Below are positions 48,291 through 58,740 of a stretch of 64,000 nt of DNA, piece after piece. The position numbers and the translations under genes are program-made. Numbering within the stretch: the first letter of the stretch is position 1; each line of letters starts with the position of its first letter. The notes beneath the pieces are model-generated. The model was not told where the DNA came from and searched no databases. It was given only the letters and a program-made list of their open reading frames with translations. This stretch comes from Reticulitermes speratus. Lineage: Eukaryota; Arthropoda; Insecta; Blattodea; Rhinotermitidae. The stretch spans positions 20,396,021 to 20,460,020 of the forward strand of contig JAJKFL010000042.1 in the NCBI GenBank assembly GCA_021186555.1, written 5' to 3'.

Positions 48291-49411
48291 CAGAGTGCGT
48301 TAAAATGCACCTGACTGGTTTTGAAGTTTGAAAACCAGCGTGCCCGCCACGCGGTGCTTCCATACTGACCGTCATCATGTGTAGTGATATTTGGAAGTTT
48401 AGATGGCGCACTGGTCATTGCGGCAGTGCAATTGTTTATCAAAACAGAATCTGTTACAGCTACATAGCGTGGTTTCCGACAGCAGTTTCAAAGATGTGAT
48501 GCTCCTAGCCAAAATACTCTGCCCTTGTTGGTAGATAAATGGCGTCTAGAAGGCTCAGTGAAGAATAGGAAACCACAAGGACGTCCACGTTCCGCTCGTA
48601 CACCTGACAATGTGGAGCGGGTAAGAGGCCATATTGCGAAGTCCGCGCAGGTCAGCTCGGCTGCAATCGCTTGCACTTCGCTTAAAGGATAGCAGCGCTC
48701 GCCGAATTCTGCGCAAGGGTTTGCATTATCATCCATAGAAAATCGACATTGTTCAGGAACTTAATAAACGTGACAAGGTGAGCCGACATCAGTTTTGCGA
48801 TGATTTCTTGAACTTGGTGATGAATCGCGACAAAGTGAACAGATTACTGATGTCAAATGAGGCTCACTTCGGTATGTCTGGTTATGTGAATGAACAGAAT
48901 TGTAGCCACTTGGCTCCAAACAACTCACATGAACTTTACCAACCTCCTCTGCATAGGCCAAAAGTGATAGTGTGGTGTGCAATTTCTTCTCGTGGCATTG
49001 CTTGTCCCTGTTTCTTTGAGACTGCGGAGGCGCGTATAGTAACTGTGAATGTAGAGCGGCACAGAGTCATGCTACAAGCATTTCTGCGAAATGAGTTATG
49101 TCCTAGTCAACTCGATTTGCTGTGACTCCAACAAGATGGAGCAACTGCTCACACAGCACAGATTTCCATACAAGCCCTCAGGACAACGTTTACAGGCAGA
49201 CACATTTCTCATTACAGGTACATTACCTAGCCTGTCCGCTCGCCTGATCTTGCAGTACCAGTCAAATGCAAAGTGTCATTACAAAAGAGTAAAATGTCGG
49301 ATGAGTTTTCATGGATATTGTATGTTCTTGCCAGTGTTAATAACATTTCTCCACTTTGCCTTAAAATGTTATTTCTTTTCAAAGACCATCACATGTTTTT
49401 GGCGCATCCTG
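48291..49411 (+). mobile_element. mariner-like DNA transposon, whole ends but dead
   Basis: Left end CAGAGTGCGTTAAAATGCAC and right end (opposite strand) CAGGATGCGCCAAAAACATG form imperfect inverted repeats, flanked by TA (48289-48290 and 49412-49413), the target typical of Tc1/mariner elements. It encloses one degraded transposase frame from about 48403. The 1121-base length is close to that of a standard mariner, with a deletion near the third catalytic residue. Confidence 0.88.
48403..49290 (+). pseudogene. mariner-like transposase, broken
   Basis: Starts about ATG 48403 (MAHWSLRQ). Blocks: GSVKNRKPQGRPRSARTPDN at 48560, the DNA-binding linker with GRPR motif; ELNKRDKVSRHQFCDDFLNL near 48760; then LLMSNEAHFGMSGYVNEQNC, where functional relatives have SDEAHF, so the first catalytic aspartate is replaced by asparagine (codon 48856-48858); KVIVWCAISSRGI; QQDGATAHT with the second aspartate at 49135-49137, 92 residues on. 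After SPDLAVP the third catalytic residue is deleted. Several frame changes and stops. It would have cut and pasted the element. Confidence 0.85.
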
Positions 49412-49481
49412 TATTTTGTAAGCCCACGTTAAAGCTGTTTCTACCTTCGGAAACATAACAGACCGGACAGGTTTATAAGCG

Positions 49482-49775
49482 TAAACGTTTGCCCTTGCAC
49501 GCCAAGAATGCGTATGGGAAAATGGACGTGTAGCTCGACTCATTCTTAACCTGGACACTTGATAGAAGTGAGTGGCCAACTAGACGCCAAGTCGGCTGTA
49601 CTCTAGGAGAACCAGCCCCAGTTACCACTGAAAATGAATCTGATGCTGTCCACAGCCGGTCTGGACAGTTTGGAATTGATAAATATTTTTGCACCTGCCG
49701 GGAAACGAATCACTAATCCTCGGTCATCCAGCCTTTTCATTAGTCCCTCTAGCAATTAAGCTATCCCGCTTTCCT
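49482..49775 (-). mobile_element. SINE family B, diverged
   Basis: On the minus strand, GGATAGCTTAATTGCTAGAG gives the head and GATTAGTGATTCGTTTCCCG a worn box B. The body includes CCGGTCTGGACAG on the plus strand equivalent and GTTGGCCACTCACTTCTATC, followed by GTCCAGGTTAAGAATGAGTC. It begins shortly after the right end of the mariner-like element. Confidence 0.68.
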
Positions 49776-51590
49776 AATTTTTTACGCGTTGCTAATAGGA
49801 AGCAGTACAATATCGTTTGTTAGAGTCCTTATATATTTCTGCACCTCCGTCTATCAGCATGTAACAACTAGAAAAACACTCGATGAAATTTCAGCCAGTT
49901 CGATATTTCGTGGCAGTGATTTGCTCATTATGTTTTAATTCTTCTTAAAATCTGACCCCACATACAGAAGTTCATGCCTTCCCTTGCTAAACATATACCG
50001 GGCTTAAAAATATTTCGGAGTAAGGTTAGAGAAATATAGAACACATATTTCGTATGTGATATTCTTTTCTTATGTAAGTCATAATTTTAAAGAAAGAAAC
50101 ACGCTCCAGCATCACTACACTGTGTAACTTTCCCTAACCTGTTCTCTACTTTCGGGTGGGAATATCTATTGTGTTTCTGGATTTCTGCCGAGGGTCAGTC
50201 CCCGGAGAGGTTGAATTCAGACAATTGCGAACAGCAAGTTGATTGCTCTATCACTTAGTCAAACTAGAAAGTTTCACCAGCGTTACTCCGAGAGGATGTT
50301 CCTCACCATTGCTACAGCTGAGCGGTCTGTTTCTCTCCGGGTAAATGACGTTCTTGCAAGATTATGAAACATTAATGCAGAAGGAAGTCGGAGAAATGGG
50401 CTGCGACGTATTTGAGGGAAGTAACCCAGAAGCCTTCTGGAGAGACTGCAGAAATTCCCTGTGGACTGTTTGAAGCACGAAATTTATCCAAATAATATTT
50501 AGAATTTCAGTTCCTATACCAGAGAGAACATATTGCTTCTCCATTATAAATACGAATCACTTTACGCTGTGTATGGAAATGCTCGTTATTTATTCTAAGA
50601 TCCCGTAAATATATTTTGGACCTACATAGAAAAGAGGCAGAGATATTTAACGTTCAATTAGGCGATACAGATATGAGTGGGTTTTGAAGAGTTAAAAAAT
50701 AGCTGTCAGAGCAGATATGAACAGGGCCTGACAGCAACTATGGCTTTCAGTGTACCGTTGAAATAACAGTCTTTTAATTCCTTCATATAAAAATCTTACG
50801 CCACAGTCCTACTCCCCCAGGACTTGCAGTGGCCGGATCAGAATTCAGAAATTCGTGACATGGTTCTGACTGAGTACAGTATTTAATTATGGTTCGAGTA
50901 ATTCCAGTTCATTCGTCTATTACTTCGTTCTGCACATAAGTAATTAAAACATTTCATCCATTCCAAAACGTACGAAACGAAAATAGGAACGAAATTGTCA
51001 CTGAGGTTTGTTATATAGAAAGGAAGTCACTCTACCCATCACGCTGGCGGGGTAGATTCCCTTAAGTGAATTATTGGACGGCCCAACCGCCCGGGTCTCC
51101 GGTGAAACTGGAATTAGTAATGGGGTGGGTGGTTGAGTTGGCTGGTGAAGGGGGGGAGGGACTGATGAGCTGCTGCAGTGATGTACAACTACTCCAGGAG
51201 AGAGAGCGAAGTGCAGAGAAAGCTTAACACGAGCAGTAGCTCATTGTGCATGTCCTTCGTAATCTCTTGATACGGAAGCTCCGCGACTCATTGCCTAACA
51301 TGTCTGTCGCAGTAACTGCATATTCTTTCTTCACCGACACTCGTTAAATGGTATCTGAAGCCAGTCCTACGAATTAGACCTTAAGGACTAGCATTAATTC
51401 TGCGAAAAAGACGTTTTAGATGTGCTCAATACAGCTTGATTAAGGTAAGACACAGATTGGGAGTGTTTAAGAACGGGGCGCTCAGGAGATAACTAGAACT
51501 TAGAGAGAGAGAGAGAGAAAGTAACATCAGGATGGAGAAAACCGCATATTGGAAAATGGCATGATTTATAATCGTCGTCATATTCTAAAG
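49776..51590. other. no recognised feature
   Basis: Unassigned sequence. A G-rich patch at 51118-51168 contains runs GGGG, GGG and GGGGGGGAGGG with long gaps; I make no claim for it. GA dinucleotides at 51502-51518. Confidence 0.45.
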
Positions 51591-51838
51591 CCGGGATATC
51601 GCAGTCAGTATTGTGACCTGGCCACGGGCTGGACATACGAAGAGTCGTGGTTTGATTCTAGGCAGGAGCGAGATTCCAGCCCTGTCTGGAGCACACGCAG
51701 TCTCAAGTTCAATGCGTGCCTACGCCTCTTTCCCCGGGAGTAAAGTGGCCGAGTCGTGAAGCTGACATCCACATCCTAGGTTAAGAATAAGTGGAGCTAT
51801 ACCTACACATCTCCTATAACAACTTTCAACTTTTCACT
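51591..51838 (+). mobile_element. SINE family B, diverged
   Basis: Head GCCGGGATATCGCAGTCAGT with a box B-like GTGGTTTGATTCTAGGC, then CCCTGTCTGGAGCAC, TTCCCCGGGAGTAAAGTGGC and CGTGAAGCTGACATCC, and the closing AGGTTAAGAATAAGTGGAGC followed by TATACCTACACATC. Same order as the reference copy at 9191. No target duplication was found. Confidence 0.75.
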
Positions 51839-51940
51839 AAACACACGTAAAAATACACCATTAGGATACACACGTTATTTAATGATTATGTTAAGGTTAA
51901 AAGCTAACGTCATTTGTTAAAAGATTAAGTGACGTAAAAA

Positions 51941-52340
51941 ATTAGTGTGTATACGTTGATGATATATTGTCGTAATTACTGATCATGTTGCACGGTTTTA
52001 TGTAAAAGGAATCAATTTAAATTAGTGTGTATGTGTTGATGATATATTGTCGTAATTACTGATCATGTTGCACGGTTGTATGTACAAGGAATCAATTTAA
52101 ATTAGTGTGCACACGTTGATGATATATTGTCGTAATTACTGATCATGTTGCACGGTTGTATGTACAAGGAATCAATTTAAATTAGTGTGTATACGTTGAT
52201 GATATATTGTCGTAATTACTGATCATGTTGCACGGTTGTATGTACAAGGAATCAATTTAAATTAGTGTGTATACGTTGATGATATATTGTCGTAATTACT
52301 GATCATGTTGCACGGTTGTATGTACAAGGAATCAATTTAA
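51941..52340. repeat. 80-base tandem array, five units
   Basis: Units begin at 51941, 52021, 52101, 52181 and 52261 with ATTAGTGTGY and end AATCAATTTAA. Units 4 and 5 are identical; units 2 and 3 differ in the early GTATGTG/GCACACG segment; unit 1 differs by TTATGTAAAAGG where others have GTATGTACAAGG. The array is therefore very homogeneous and probably young. The units contain the palindrome TGATCA but no coding capacity. Confidence 0.97.
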
Positions 52341-52384
52341 ATTTCCACCAAATATTATTGGGTTGATCAAAGGACGGACGGATG

Positions 52385-52860
52385 GTTGAATGGAGAATGT
52401 AGCGCGCATCGGAAACATTAGAAATGCAAATAAAATTGTAGCTGGAAAACCGAAGGAAGAGATTACATGGCAGAAGGAGACGGCAAAAGGAAGGAAAATA
52501 CTAAAGTAAATATTAAAGATACGTAGGGGTATGGAAGTCGATCCCGGTGGCCGCGCGGTCTAAGGCGTGGGTCTGCGGTCGCTCGCTTACTGGGATTGTG
52601 GGTTCGAATCCCGCCGCGGTCATGGATGTGTGTCTCTTGTGAATGTGTCTCTGCAACGGGCCGGTCCCTCGACCAGAGGAGTCCTACTGAGTGTGGTGTG
52701 TCTAAAAGTGTAATAGTGAAGCCTCGGAAAAATAAGGCGGCCTAGGCCCCCCAAGGGGCTGTCGAACCACTGAGGGGAGAAAAAAGTATGGAACCCATTC
52801 AGTTGGCTCAGCGTAGGATTTAATGGTGGTCTCTTGAATGAGAGACAGAAAAGAACATTT
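52385..52860 (+). mobile_element. LINE 3' shard split by a SINE
   Basis: Frame before the insert: VARIGNIRNANKIVAGKPK, then EEITWQKETAKGRKILK, matching the HVARMG...GRPEGRR part of the LINE at 22.5 kb. After the SINE (52537-52785) the text continues as MEPIQLAQ and, after frame changes, WSLE/LLNE, which fits the [12 protein letters not shown]...LVNA end of that family. This is a second, more decayed 3' piece of the same LINE family, plus orientation. Confidence 0.7.
52537..52785 (+). mobile_element. SINE family A, with GTATGGAA duplication
   Basis: GTCGATCCCGGTGGCCGCGC opens the copy, followed by GTCTAAGGCGTGG, box B GGGTTCGAATCCCGCC, the body with GAGGAGTCCTACTGAGTG (in other copies GAGGAGTCCTACCG), and GGCGGCCTAGGCCCCCC before an A-rich tail at 52779-52785. 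The eight bases GTATGGAA appear at 52529-52536 and 52786-52793. Inserted in the LINE shard; near-intact and probably fairly recent. Confidence 0.93.
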
Positions 52861-52899
52861 AAGGACGCTGCCAATTGCTAAGATTATACTGTCAGTAGT

Positions 52900-52985
52900 A
52901 GAAGAATGATGGATCAGTATGGAGTATCTGTAGAATGATATTGGCAGGCGACAACTGAAGTACTCGGAGAAGAGCCTGTTCTTAG
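52900..52985 (-). mobile_element. SINE family E shard
   Basis: The plus text GAATGATATTGGCAGGCGAC and TACTCGGAGAAGAGCCTGT corresponds to the family E body at 55340-55370 (GACAGGGGAAAACCGACAAC, then CTCGGAGAAAAACCTG). Only this body portion is recognisable. Confidence 0.5.
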
Positions 52986-53416
52986 AAAGATTAGTATCCA
53001 GGCGCGAAGACGGGCTTCCACGGTTCGGCGACTACCCCCAGAGCCATTGACCAAGAATTTTTCAGCCTGCTGTGGACCTGAAAGTCATTTTCAGCCAGAT
53101 AAATAGCTTCGCATTTCCAAAAAAGGCGAACAATTTCTTGGTCCACTTACTGACTATCAGTTTCACAATAGACTTTGAATTATGGAGTTAGTAATGTCAG
53201 CATGAGAAACGTAAATCAGGCAGAGGATTTCTCTGAAGAGATGCACGTACTATGTACATAGGAACGTTTGAGATTTAAACGTGTGAAGTGACTGTGAACC
53301 TGGTGGAATGCTCAGTCTATACAGAATGGAAGAGATTTGAACATTATGTGTGGCGTGGATAATAGAAAAGTGGAGACAGTCCTCACACAAAAGACTTAAG
53401 AAATTAAAAACAAATA
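52986..53416. other. no recognised feature
   Basis: Unassigned sequence. Confidence 0.45.
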
Positions 53417-53621
53417 TCAACGTAACCATTGGCAGCCGAGCTGCCAGATTATAGTGAGCGCAAGCACGGAGACACCAACCTGGGCATTTCGATAGATACC
53501 GACAGTGCGCCTTACGGCCCTATGCTCCCTTGCATTGTACTCCATTCTGCGACCGCCAGTTCTATTTGATTTTATGGGTCCAGAATAGTAAACGAATTTT
53601 GGAACTAAAGCAAGTAATTTC

Positions 53622-53911
53622 CTATCCAATATTGTCCTTCAAATGCTGATAACAGCTCAACATATCAATGAGTTCAATGTCTGTTATGGGACGAGAGATA
53701 TCATCACACAAGTATCCACCAGCGGTCTCTATCCTGAAACGATTTAATGCAATCCAGCTCTCAAATGCTAATTCTTTATGATTCAGTTCAATATTATCCT
53801 CCAACCTATTACACATAGCTAAACCAGTTGCTTCAGGTCTTCCGGCTAAACTTGCGAACGAATGTTTCATATTACGCTGAATAGCACTCCTGATGTATTC
53901 ATCCTATTACT
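53622..53911 (-). other. unrecognised protein-like open frame
   Basis: From a stop at about 53912 the minus strand is open for about 96 codons. It reads DEYIRSAIQRNMKHSFASLA, then GRPEATGLAMCNRLEDNIEL, NHKELAFESWIALNRFRIET and AGGYLCDDISRPITDIELID before YQHLKDNIG and a stop at 53622. The composition is varied and protein-like, with no simple repeat, unlike most frames here. An AG acceptor-like AATAG just before the DEYIRS codons is consistent with an exon. I do not recognise the family; it may be an exon, a captured gene piece or chance. An adjoining minus-strand frame (53417-53629, DRKLLALVPKFVYYSGPIKS) is unassigned. Confidence 0.25.
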
Positions 53912-54185
53912 TGATAAGGATGCCGTCTAACAGAGAAGTCAGAGTTATTAGCAATATCAGCTTGTGTATATACTATCAATTATAATGCTACAGACAAGCT
54001 AATAAGAAATCCTAACTATTCGTAGTGTGTTAATGATAGTACGTGTTATCAGCAACACACACACTTCTGTAGGTTTTCCTTTCTACCACCAGCATTTTCA
54101 CCAATATCTCTCTACAAAGAAGATAAACACATTGTGGAATAAACATATTGTCATATTAAACATATACAGAATTTTCAGAGGTACC
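53912..54185. other. no recognised feature
   Basis: Unassigned AT-rich sequence. Confidence 0.45.
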
Positions 54186-54189
54186 TGCT

Positions 54190-54310
54190 GCCTCCATCTA
54201 CCCTAATCATCGTGGCAGAAGATTCCTCTGAAACGTCGGTATATAACTGGCAGACCGCATGGTATCATATCTCAGAAGACGGTCATCTTCACTACAGCGA
54301 GAATTTCAGG
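54190..54310. repeat. repeat related to the 45.5 kb palindrome
   Basis: CCTCTGAAACGTCGGTATAT and GGTATCATATCTCAGAAGAC, then GGTCATCTTCAC, correspond to TCTCCGAAACGTTTGAGC and GGTGTCATATCCCAGAAGAC at 45618-45672. The left arm of the palindrome is not preserved here. The two copies define a dispersed repeat family. Confidence 0.6.
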
Positions 54311-55181
54311 TCTCATGCTTCCCACAATTTTAAAGAGAAGGTTCATTTTAAAAAAATTATATTTGGAAGTCATATTTCAAAATTCTAGCACACGAATCTA
54401 AAACTGAGACTGCATATAATACAAAAATGTATATGCATTCTGTCAGTGATAGCATATCAAAAAGGATTTTATATGAAGATGGCATATTACATTTCTAGAA
54501 ACAAGAGAAAAGTGAAAGGGTGGATGGTGTCGTGGCAGGCATGCAGCCAAGCATACAGGCAGAGGAAAGTGGTTTATACTCAGTAAAGTGAATCCAGTGT
54601 TGAAGAAGTGGTATTTAATGAGGACAAAACGGAGGGAGACAGAGCGAATGAGATAGAGAAGAGGAAAGTCCCTTCTATTCAGTGCCACGTTACAGCATAT
54701 TTGTCAGTGTCGCCCAGAAATGCTTGCATTTAATTTTACCACGTACACGGAGACGGAGGGGCAAGCAAGGAAGGGCTTTGTTTCTCCGATTGGTGGTGCA
54801 ATCTGTACGTCTGGACCAACGGGAGTGAAACGAGAGGAGAGACACGAGGAGACTCCAGTGGCGTATCTGGAATGGACAGCTACTCTACATCAGTAATCAG
54901 CACACCAGGTTCTGACTGGAAGAAAGATAGGTTCGAATTTGGGGGAAAAGACACAGTGCTGGAAACCGTATATATCAACATATCCAAAATGTAGCTTCAT
55001 TTCAAGTGATAGTAGGCACAGGTTCAAAGTTTTCCAAGAATTGAGGAACCTCTTCAATATTCTAGGCTCCGGAATTGTGACATGAAGCACGTTCCATACT
55101 GAGGACGCAAAATATTAGGTGCCACTATACTAAATATAATCGCCCGTGATTTTTACACCCCTGAGAACACATGTCTTCCTT
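54311..55181. other. no recognised feature
   Basis: Unassigned sequence; short frames on the minus strand only. Confidence 0.45.
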
Positions 55182-55193
55182 AATGACGCGGTT

Positions 55194-55440
55194 TTTTTTA
55201 CATGGTGAAGGGCCCCGCAGCAGATGCTACGGACGCACCACAGCCTTAAGGCTTTTTGTGCAACCCTGTGATGAAGAAAAAGATGAGCCGTTTTTTACCA
55301 AGTTTTACAAGTAATGGAGTAACAGTGGAATGAAATTGACAGGGGAAAACCGACAACTCGGAGAAAAACCTGCCCCAGTGCCACTTTGCCCACCACAAAC
55401 CCCACATGGACTGACCCGGGATCGAACCCGGGCCTCCGCT
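55194..55440 (-). mobile_element. SINE family E, 5'-truncated, with target duplication
   Basis: The minus strand starts at AGCGGAGGCCCGGGTTCGAT (55440), so box B survives but box A is gone. The body carries CACATGGGGTTTGTGGTGGG on the minus strand in the same order as the 42130 copy, and ends TGCTGCGGGGCCCTTCACCA. AATGACGCGGTT (55182-55193) and AATGACGCAGTT (55441-55452) flank it, 11 of 12 identical. So the copy was truncated during insertion and not later. Confidence 0.92.
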
Positions 55441-55494
55441 AATGACGCAGTTACTTGTTAAGTTTACATAGTGTCGGTGATAGATGGCTAAACG

Positions 55495-55665
55495 AGTATG
55501 AAGGATTGGTGGAATGATACTGACAGTAAAAACCGAAGTACTGGCAGAAGTCCCTGTACCAATTCCAATTCGTCCACCACAAAACCCACACAGAATAAAC
55601 TGGGACTAAACGTGAGCCTCCGTGGTGAGACCGGCGACTAAGGGCCTGAGGTATGGCACGAGCAG
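55495..55665 (-). mobile_element. SINE family E, worn copy
   Basis: Minus-strand landmarks CTCAGGCCCTTAGTCGCCGG (box A region) and GAGGCTCACGTTTAGTCCCA (worn box B), followed by TTGTGGTGGACGAATTGG and the body TACTTCGGTTTTTACTGTCA, align with the family E copy at 42130. It lacks the 3' part (the TGCTGCGGGG end). Confidence 0.72.
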
Positions 55666-56611
55666 TGATAGGACATAGATACTGCCACTAAGGGTACATT
55701 GTAACTTATAAAAATTGCCTTTGTCTTAAACTGTGTCTTTGGTGGTTTTGATAAGATGAATAGAATAATGCAGTATAATTTCAGTTCTCAAAATTATGGA
55801 AGTAAATGAACTGTTTTGGCGCAGTTATTATGAAATATACCTTGGAAACACAATTTCAAGAACAAAAAAAGTGAATAGGTGCTGTAAGAATAAGAGTACA
55901 TTCCTTGCCCCCCACTTTGATCTTCGTCTTCGAAATACAGTGGTTGATTCCAGGTAAATATTGTGATGAAACTGAAAACAAAGGCTTAATTATACAGGCT
56001 ACAGTGCTGTTGCTTTCAAATCTTAACTGCATTAACTTTATTAAAATTATAAAATTATAACCTTCTCTTCTTAAACGTGACAAAATATTTGAGGATTTTC
56101 TATTCAGTAACAGCAATGTTTTCGAGCATTAAATGCTGAGACGTAACACGTATTGCTTAGGGATAGACTCCGATGGCTCAACAGTCTTACTGCCTTTCAA
56201 CTAAATCGGTTAATTTATTTGAAGGACACGTATTCAAACATATACGTTTATATATGGATGGAGTGGTTATACAAGACTTACTTTTCATAAGTTTTTGTTC
56301 AAAACTTGAAAGAAATAGCCTGCTTTAAATACCAAGGTATCTGACGTGAAGGTAATATTATTAGTCTTCAATAAACTAGCGTGAGGCTGCAGACTGGCTC
56401 AGCTGAAGGTGGATAAGACCAGCCGGAGGTTCATAACTGTGATGAAATATCAGTTTACCTAAAACAAAGTAAGCCTTAATGATTGCAATAAGGACTTCTA
56501 GGAAATCGTACATTTAATTATTTCTTATTTATTCAGGAAATAAATTATGATAATACAAGTAATTATATAAAACTTAGAGGTATTTAAATAATTAGCAGAA
56601 TCTAAACTGGT
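55666..56611. other. no recognised feature
   Basis: Unassigned sequence. At about 56385-56440 GACTGGCTCAGCTGAAGGTG and GGAGGTTCATAACTG look faintly tRNA-like, but not enough to call a SINE. Confidence 0.45.
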
Positions 56612-56868
56612 AAAGGCAGAGTCCCTTTGCAAGCCACGAAGACAAGGGGAGTTTGAGGTACGGTTTCACTCATTCTTAACCTCGACACTAGATGGGGTGA
56701 GTTGTCAACTTTACACACAACTCGCTTTATAAGGCGAAGAAACACCCAGCACCCGTAGAACAGAAAGCTGAGTGGATACTATAGTCATTCGGGATGCTTT
56801 CGAGAAGAGATGAATTTCTCGCCGTTACCGGGAATGGAACCGTGATTCGTCAGACGGACTGGTATTGA
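56612..56868 (-). mobile_element. SINE family B, diverged
   Basis: Landmarks in the plus text are GGTAAAGGCAGAGTCCCTTT, ACTCATTCTTAACCTCGACA and CTAGATGGGGTGAGTTGTCA, matching the end of family B on the opposite strand, and GCCGTTACCGGGAATGGAAC as its worn box B region. The head is partly lost. No target duplication was found. Confidence 0.65.
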
Positions 56869-57579
56869 ATTACTTTTCACGTCGCACCTACAATGTATTA
56901 CGCTCAGGATCACGTTTTACGATATCTGCATTCCTCTCACATATTTCCTTCGTCGAAGCCGACCTCTGAATTACGGGGCTAGAGAGAAGGTAATACTCTG
57001 TTATTTTGCCTAGTGTATATGAACAGGCGCAGTGGTTTAGTATTATCCTATATTTCATCAGCAACTGCAAAACGTTGATATTATACCTAGCAATATAGCT
57101 TGACCCTCCATTCGAACTTCTAACAAAATCTCGCATTACCTCCACTGCTTTAGTCAATATTCGTGACTTCCTCCTTCACCTTTAAAGTCAAATTGCTACT
57201 ATATGCAGGCCTACCACCTTATTTAACATTCAGAAACTATGTATTTTGCCATAGAGTTTACTTATGTGTCTCGTACGATTCTCACAACAAAAAAGCATTA
57301 TGTCTCTAAACAGATTTAACAGACTGGACTTTATAATGGAAGCACATGTTGTTCTCTGTGAAGTACGAATTGAATTTTTAGGCCTTATTCACGAGGTAAA
57401 AATAAAGAAAGCCATATGTGGAGACCACATCTTTCCGCCCGCCTGCGATCTAGTGTAAGAAAATAAAGTGTTTTCGAATACGATGAAATTCGGTACAAGA
57501 CTTTGCTTATTAAATATCTGGCCTGGCGAACGTGTATTTAAAAGTGCTCAGTGACAGTCGTACTTTATACGAGGGCATA
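56869..57579. other. no recognised feature
   Basis: Unassigned sequence; open frames (minus 56888-57157, plus 57264-57458) have no motif that I know. Confidence 0.45.
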
Positions 57580-57594
57580 AATGCATTTACATCT

Positions 57595-57690
57595 CTAATT
57601 TCCACTTTTATTGTCCGATTTGGGTGGAATGCGATATAATAATTGGCTGTTGAAACTTTTTAAATCCCCATATAAAGGCTGTAATTTTCC
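57595..57690. repeat. weak relative of the LINE-flanking repeat
   Basis: TATTGTCCGATTTGGGTGGA and AAATCCCCATATAAAGG resemble TTGTTGTCCGATTTCAACGA and AAGTCCTCAATATAAA at 25145-25215. The match is short. Confidence 0.35.
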
Positions 57691-58204
57691 TGTTGGCGTA
57701 AACGAAATTTTCTTTAGACGTGTACCGTGATACCGCATGACATTTTTAAGTAACTAATACCTTGGTAAAGTCTGTTTTGTTACAGCAAGTGAACCGCTGA
57801 ATATTCAATGTTAAAATTTCCCTAAATAAAATTAATGACATATCGAGGGCGAATTAGCACGCATCTCGGACATAACAGATTACAGTTTTTCCACGAAGTT
57901 AACTCGTAGGTGATTTCGAGAGCGGCGACGTCATTCGAGGCGATGGAAGTCGAGAGAGTTTTTCCCATATACTAGGAAGGCACAAGTTTTCGAAAAATTT
58001 AAGGGCTACTTAAAACCTTTATCAACAGAAGGGTGATCTGAATCAAGTTCCGTTCTGGGGACCTACAAATATTAAGGACTACCTTACAGAATTTAGATGC
58101 TGTGACGACCTAGACCGGGAACTTCTGCAACCCTGCCAAAAAATCACAATGTTTAAGTGGGAGTTGTTCCAGACTATACATATTGATCAAGGAAAAGTGT
58201 ATAT
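57691..58204. other. no recognised feature
   Basis: Unassigned sequence. Confidence 0.45.
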
Positions 58205-58740
58205 TTATAAGGAGAAAAAATTTACAAAAATTATAAATTCTGACAAATAAATGACAATTTTAGGACGCACTTCTTGAACTCTAGAAGGGTTATCTGGATC
58301 ATTATCTCTAATGACCAACAATACACGTGGCGGTGAACGTGTCCCTGAAGGTAACTTGAAGAAGAAAGAAAGCACTGACGTCTGGCGAAAAAAAGACCCA
58401 CCCTTCTCCTTCAAAATTTCCTCGTAGCAAGCATCCTCATAATTCCTTCCTCGCTGCTTGTTCGATTCAGTGTCCTCAGACACCTTGATGCCAGATTCAA
58501 TGGCTCCACACCCCTCCGTAAAACTTCTAAATCATTATGGTCCTCTCCTTAAGCTCAGGCTCTGGTTCCTCAGCTTCTTCAAGTTTCTTCAGCTTCTTCA
58601 AGTTTCTTCAGCTTCTTCTGCTTCCGAATTTCAACAAGATATTCCAACATGAGATCCTAATCATGAGATTCCAGCAACTTGAAGACATCTTCAGCACCTT
58701 ACCTACGAATTTGGGCGCTTGGTGTAATGTACTGGGGCTG
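58205..58740 (-). pseudogene. pogo/Tigger-like transposase C-terminal fragment
   Basis: Minus-strand blocks: AEDVFKLLESHD, a stop, then DLMLEYLVEIRKQKKLKKLE (58625-58675), an acidic EEAEEPEPELKERTIMI-type stretch through a TTC-rich tandem patch (58570-58625), and SEDTESNKQRGRNYEDACYE followed by EILKEKGGSFFRQTSVLSFF (58370-58480). The acidic linker and a final QTSVLSFF match the C-terminus of Tigger/CENP-B-type transposases. A following ATAATGATCCAGATAACCC may be the worn inverted end. At least one stop and frame changes. Confidence 0.62.
58566..58625. repeat. TTC-rich short tandem repeat
   Basis: AGCTTCTTCAAGTTTCTTC repeats about two and a half times, inside the transposase fragment, where it encodes Lys-Leu-Glu-rich residues. 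Confidence 0.85.

Noticed and set aside
51118-51168. G-rich patch considered as a G-quadruplex or regulatory site
   Set aside because: G runs are separated by long gaps, and there is no gene beside it.
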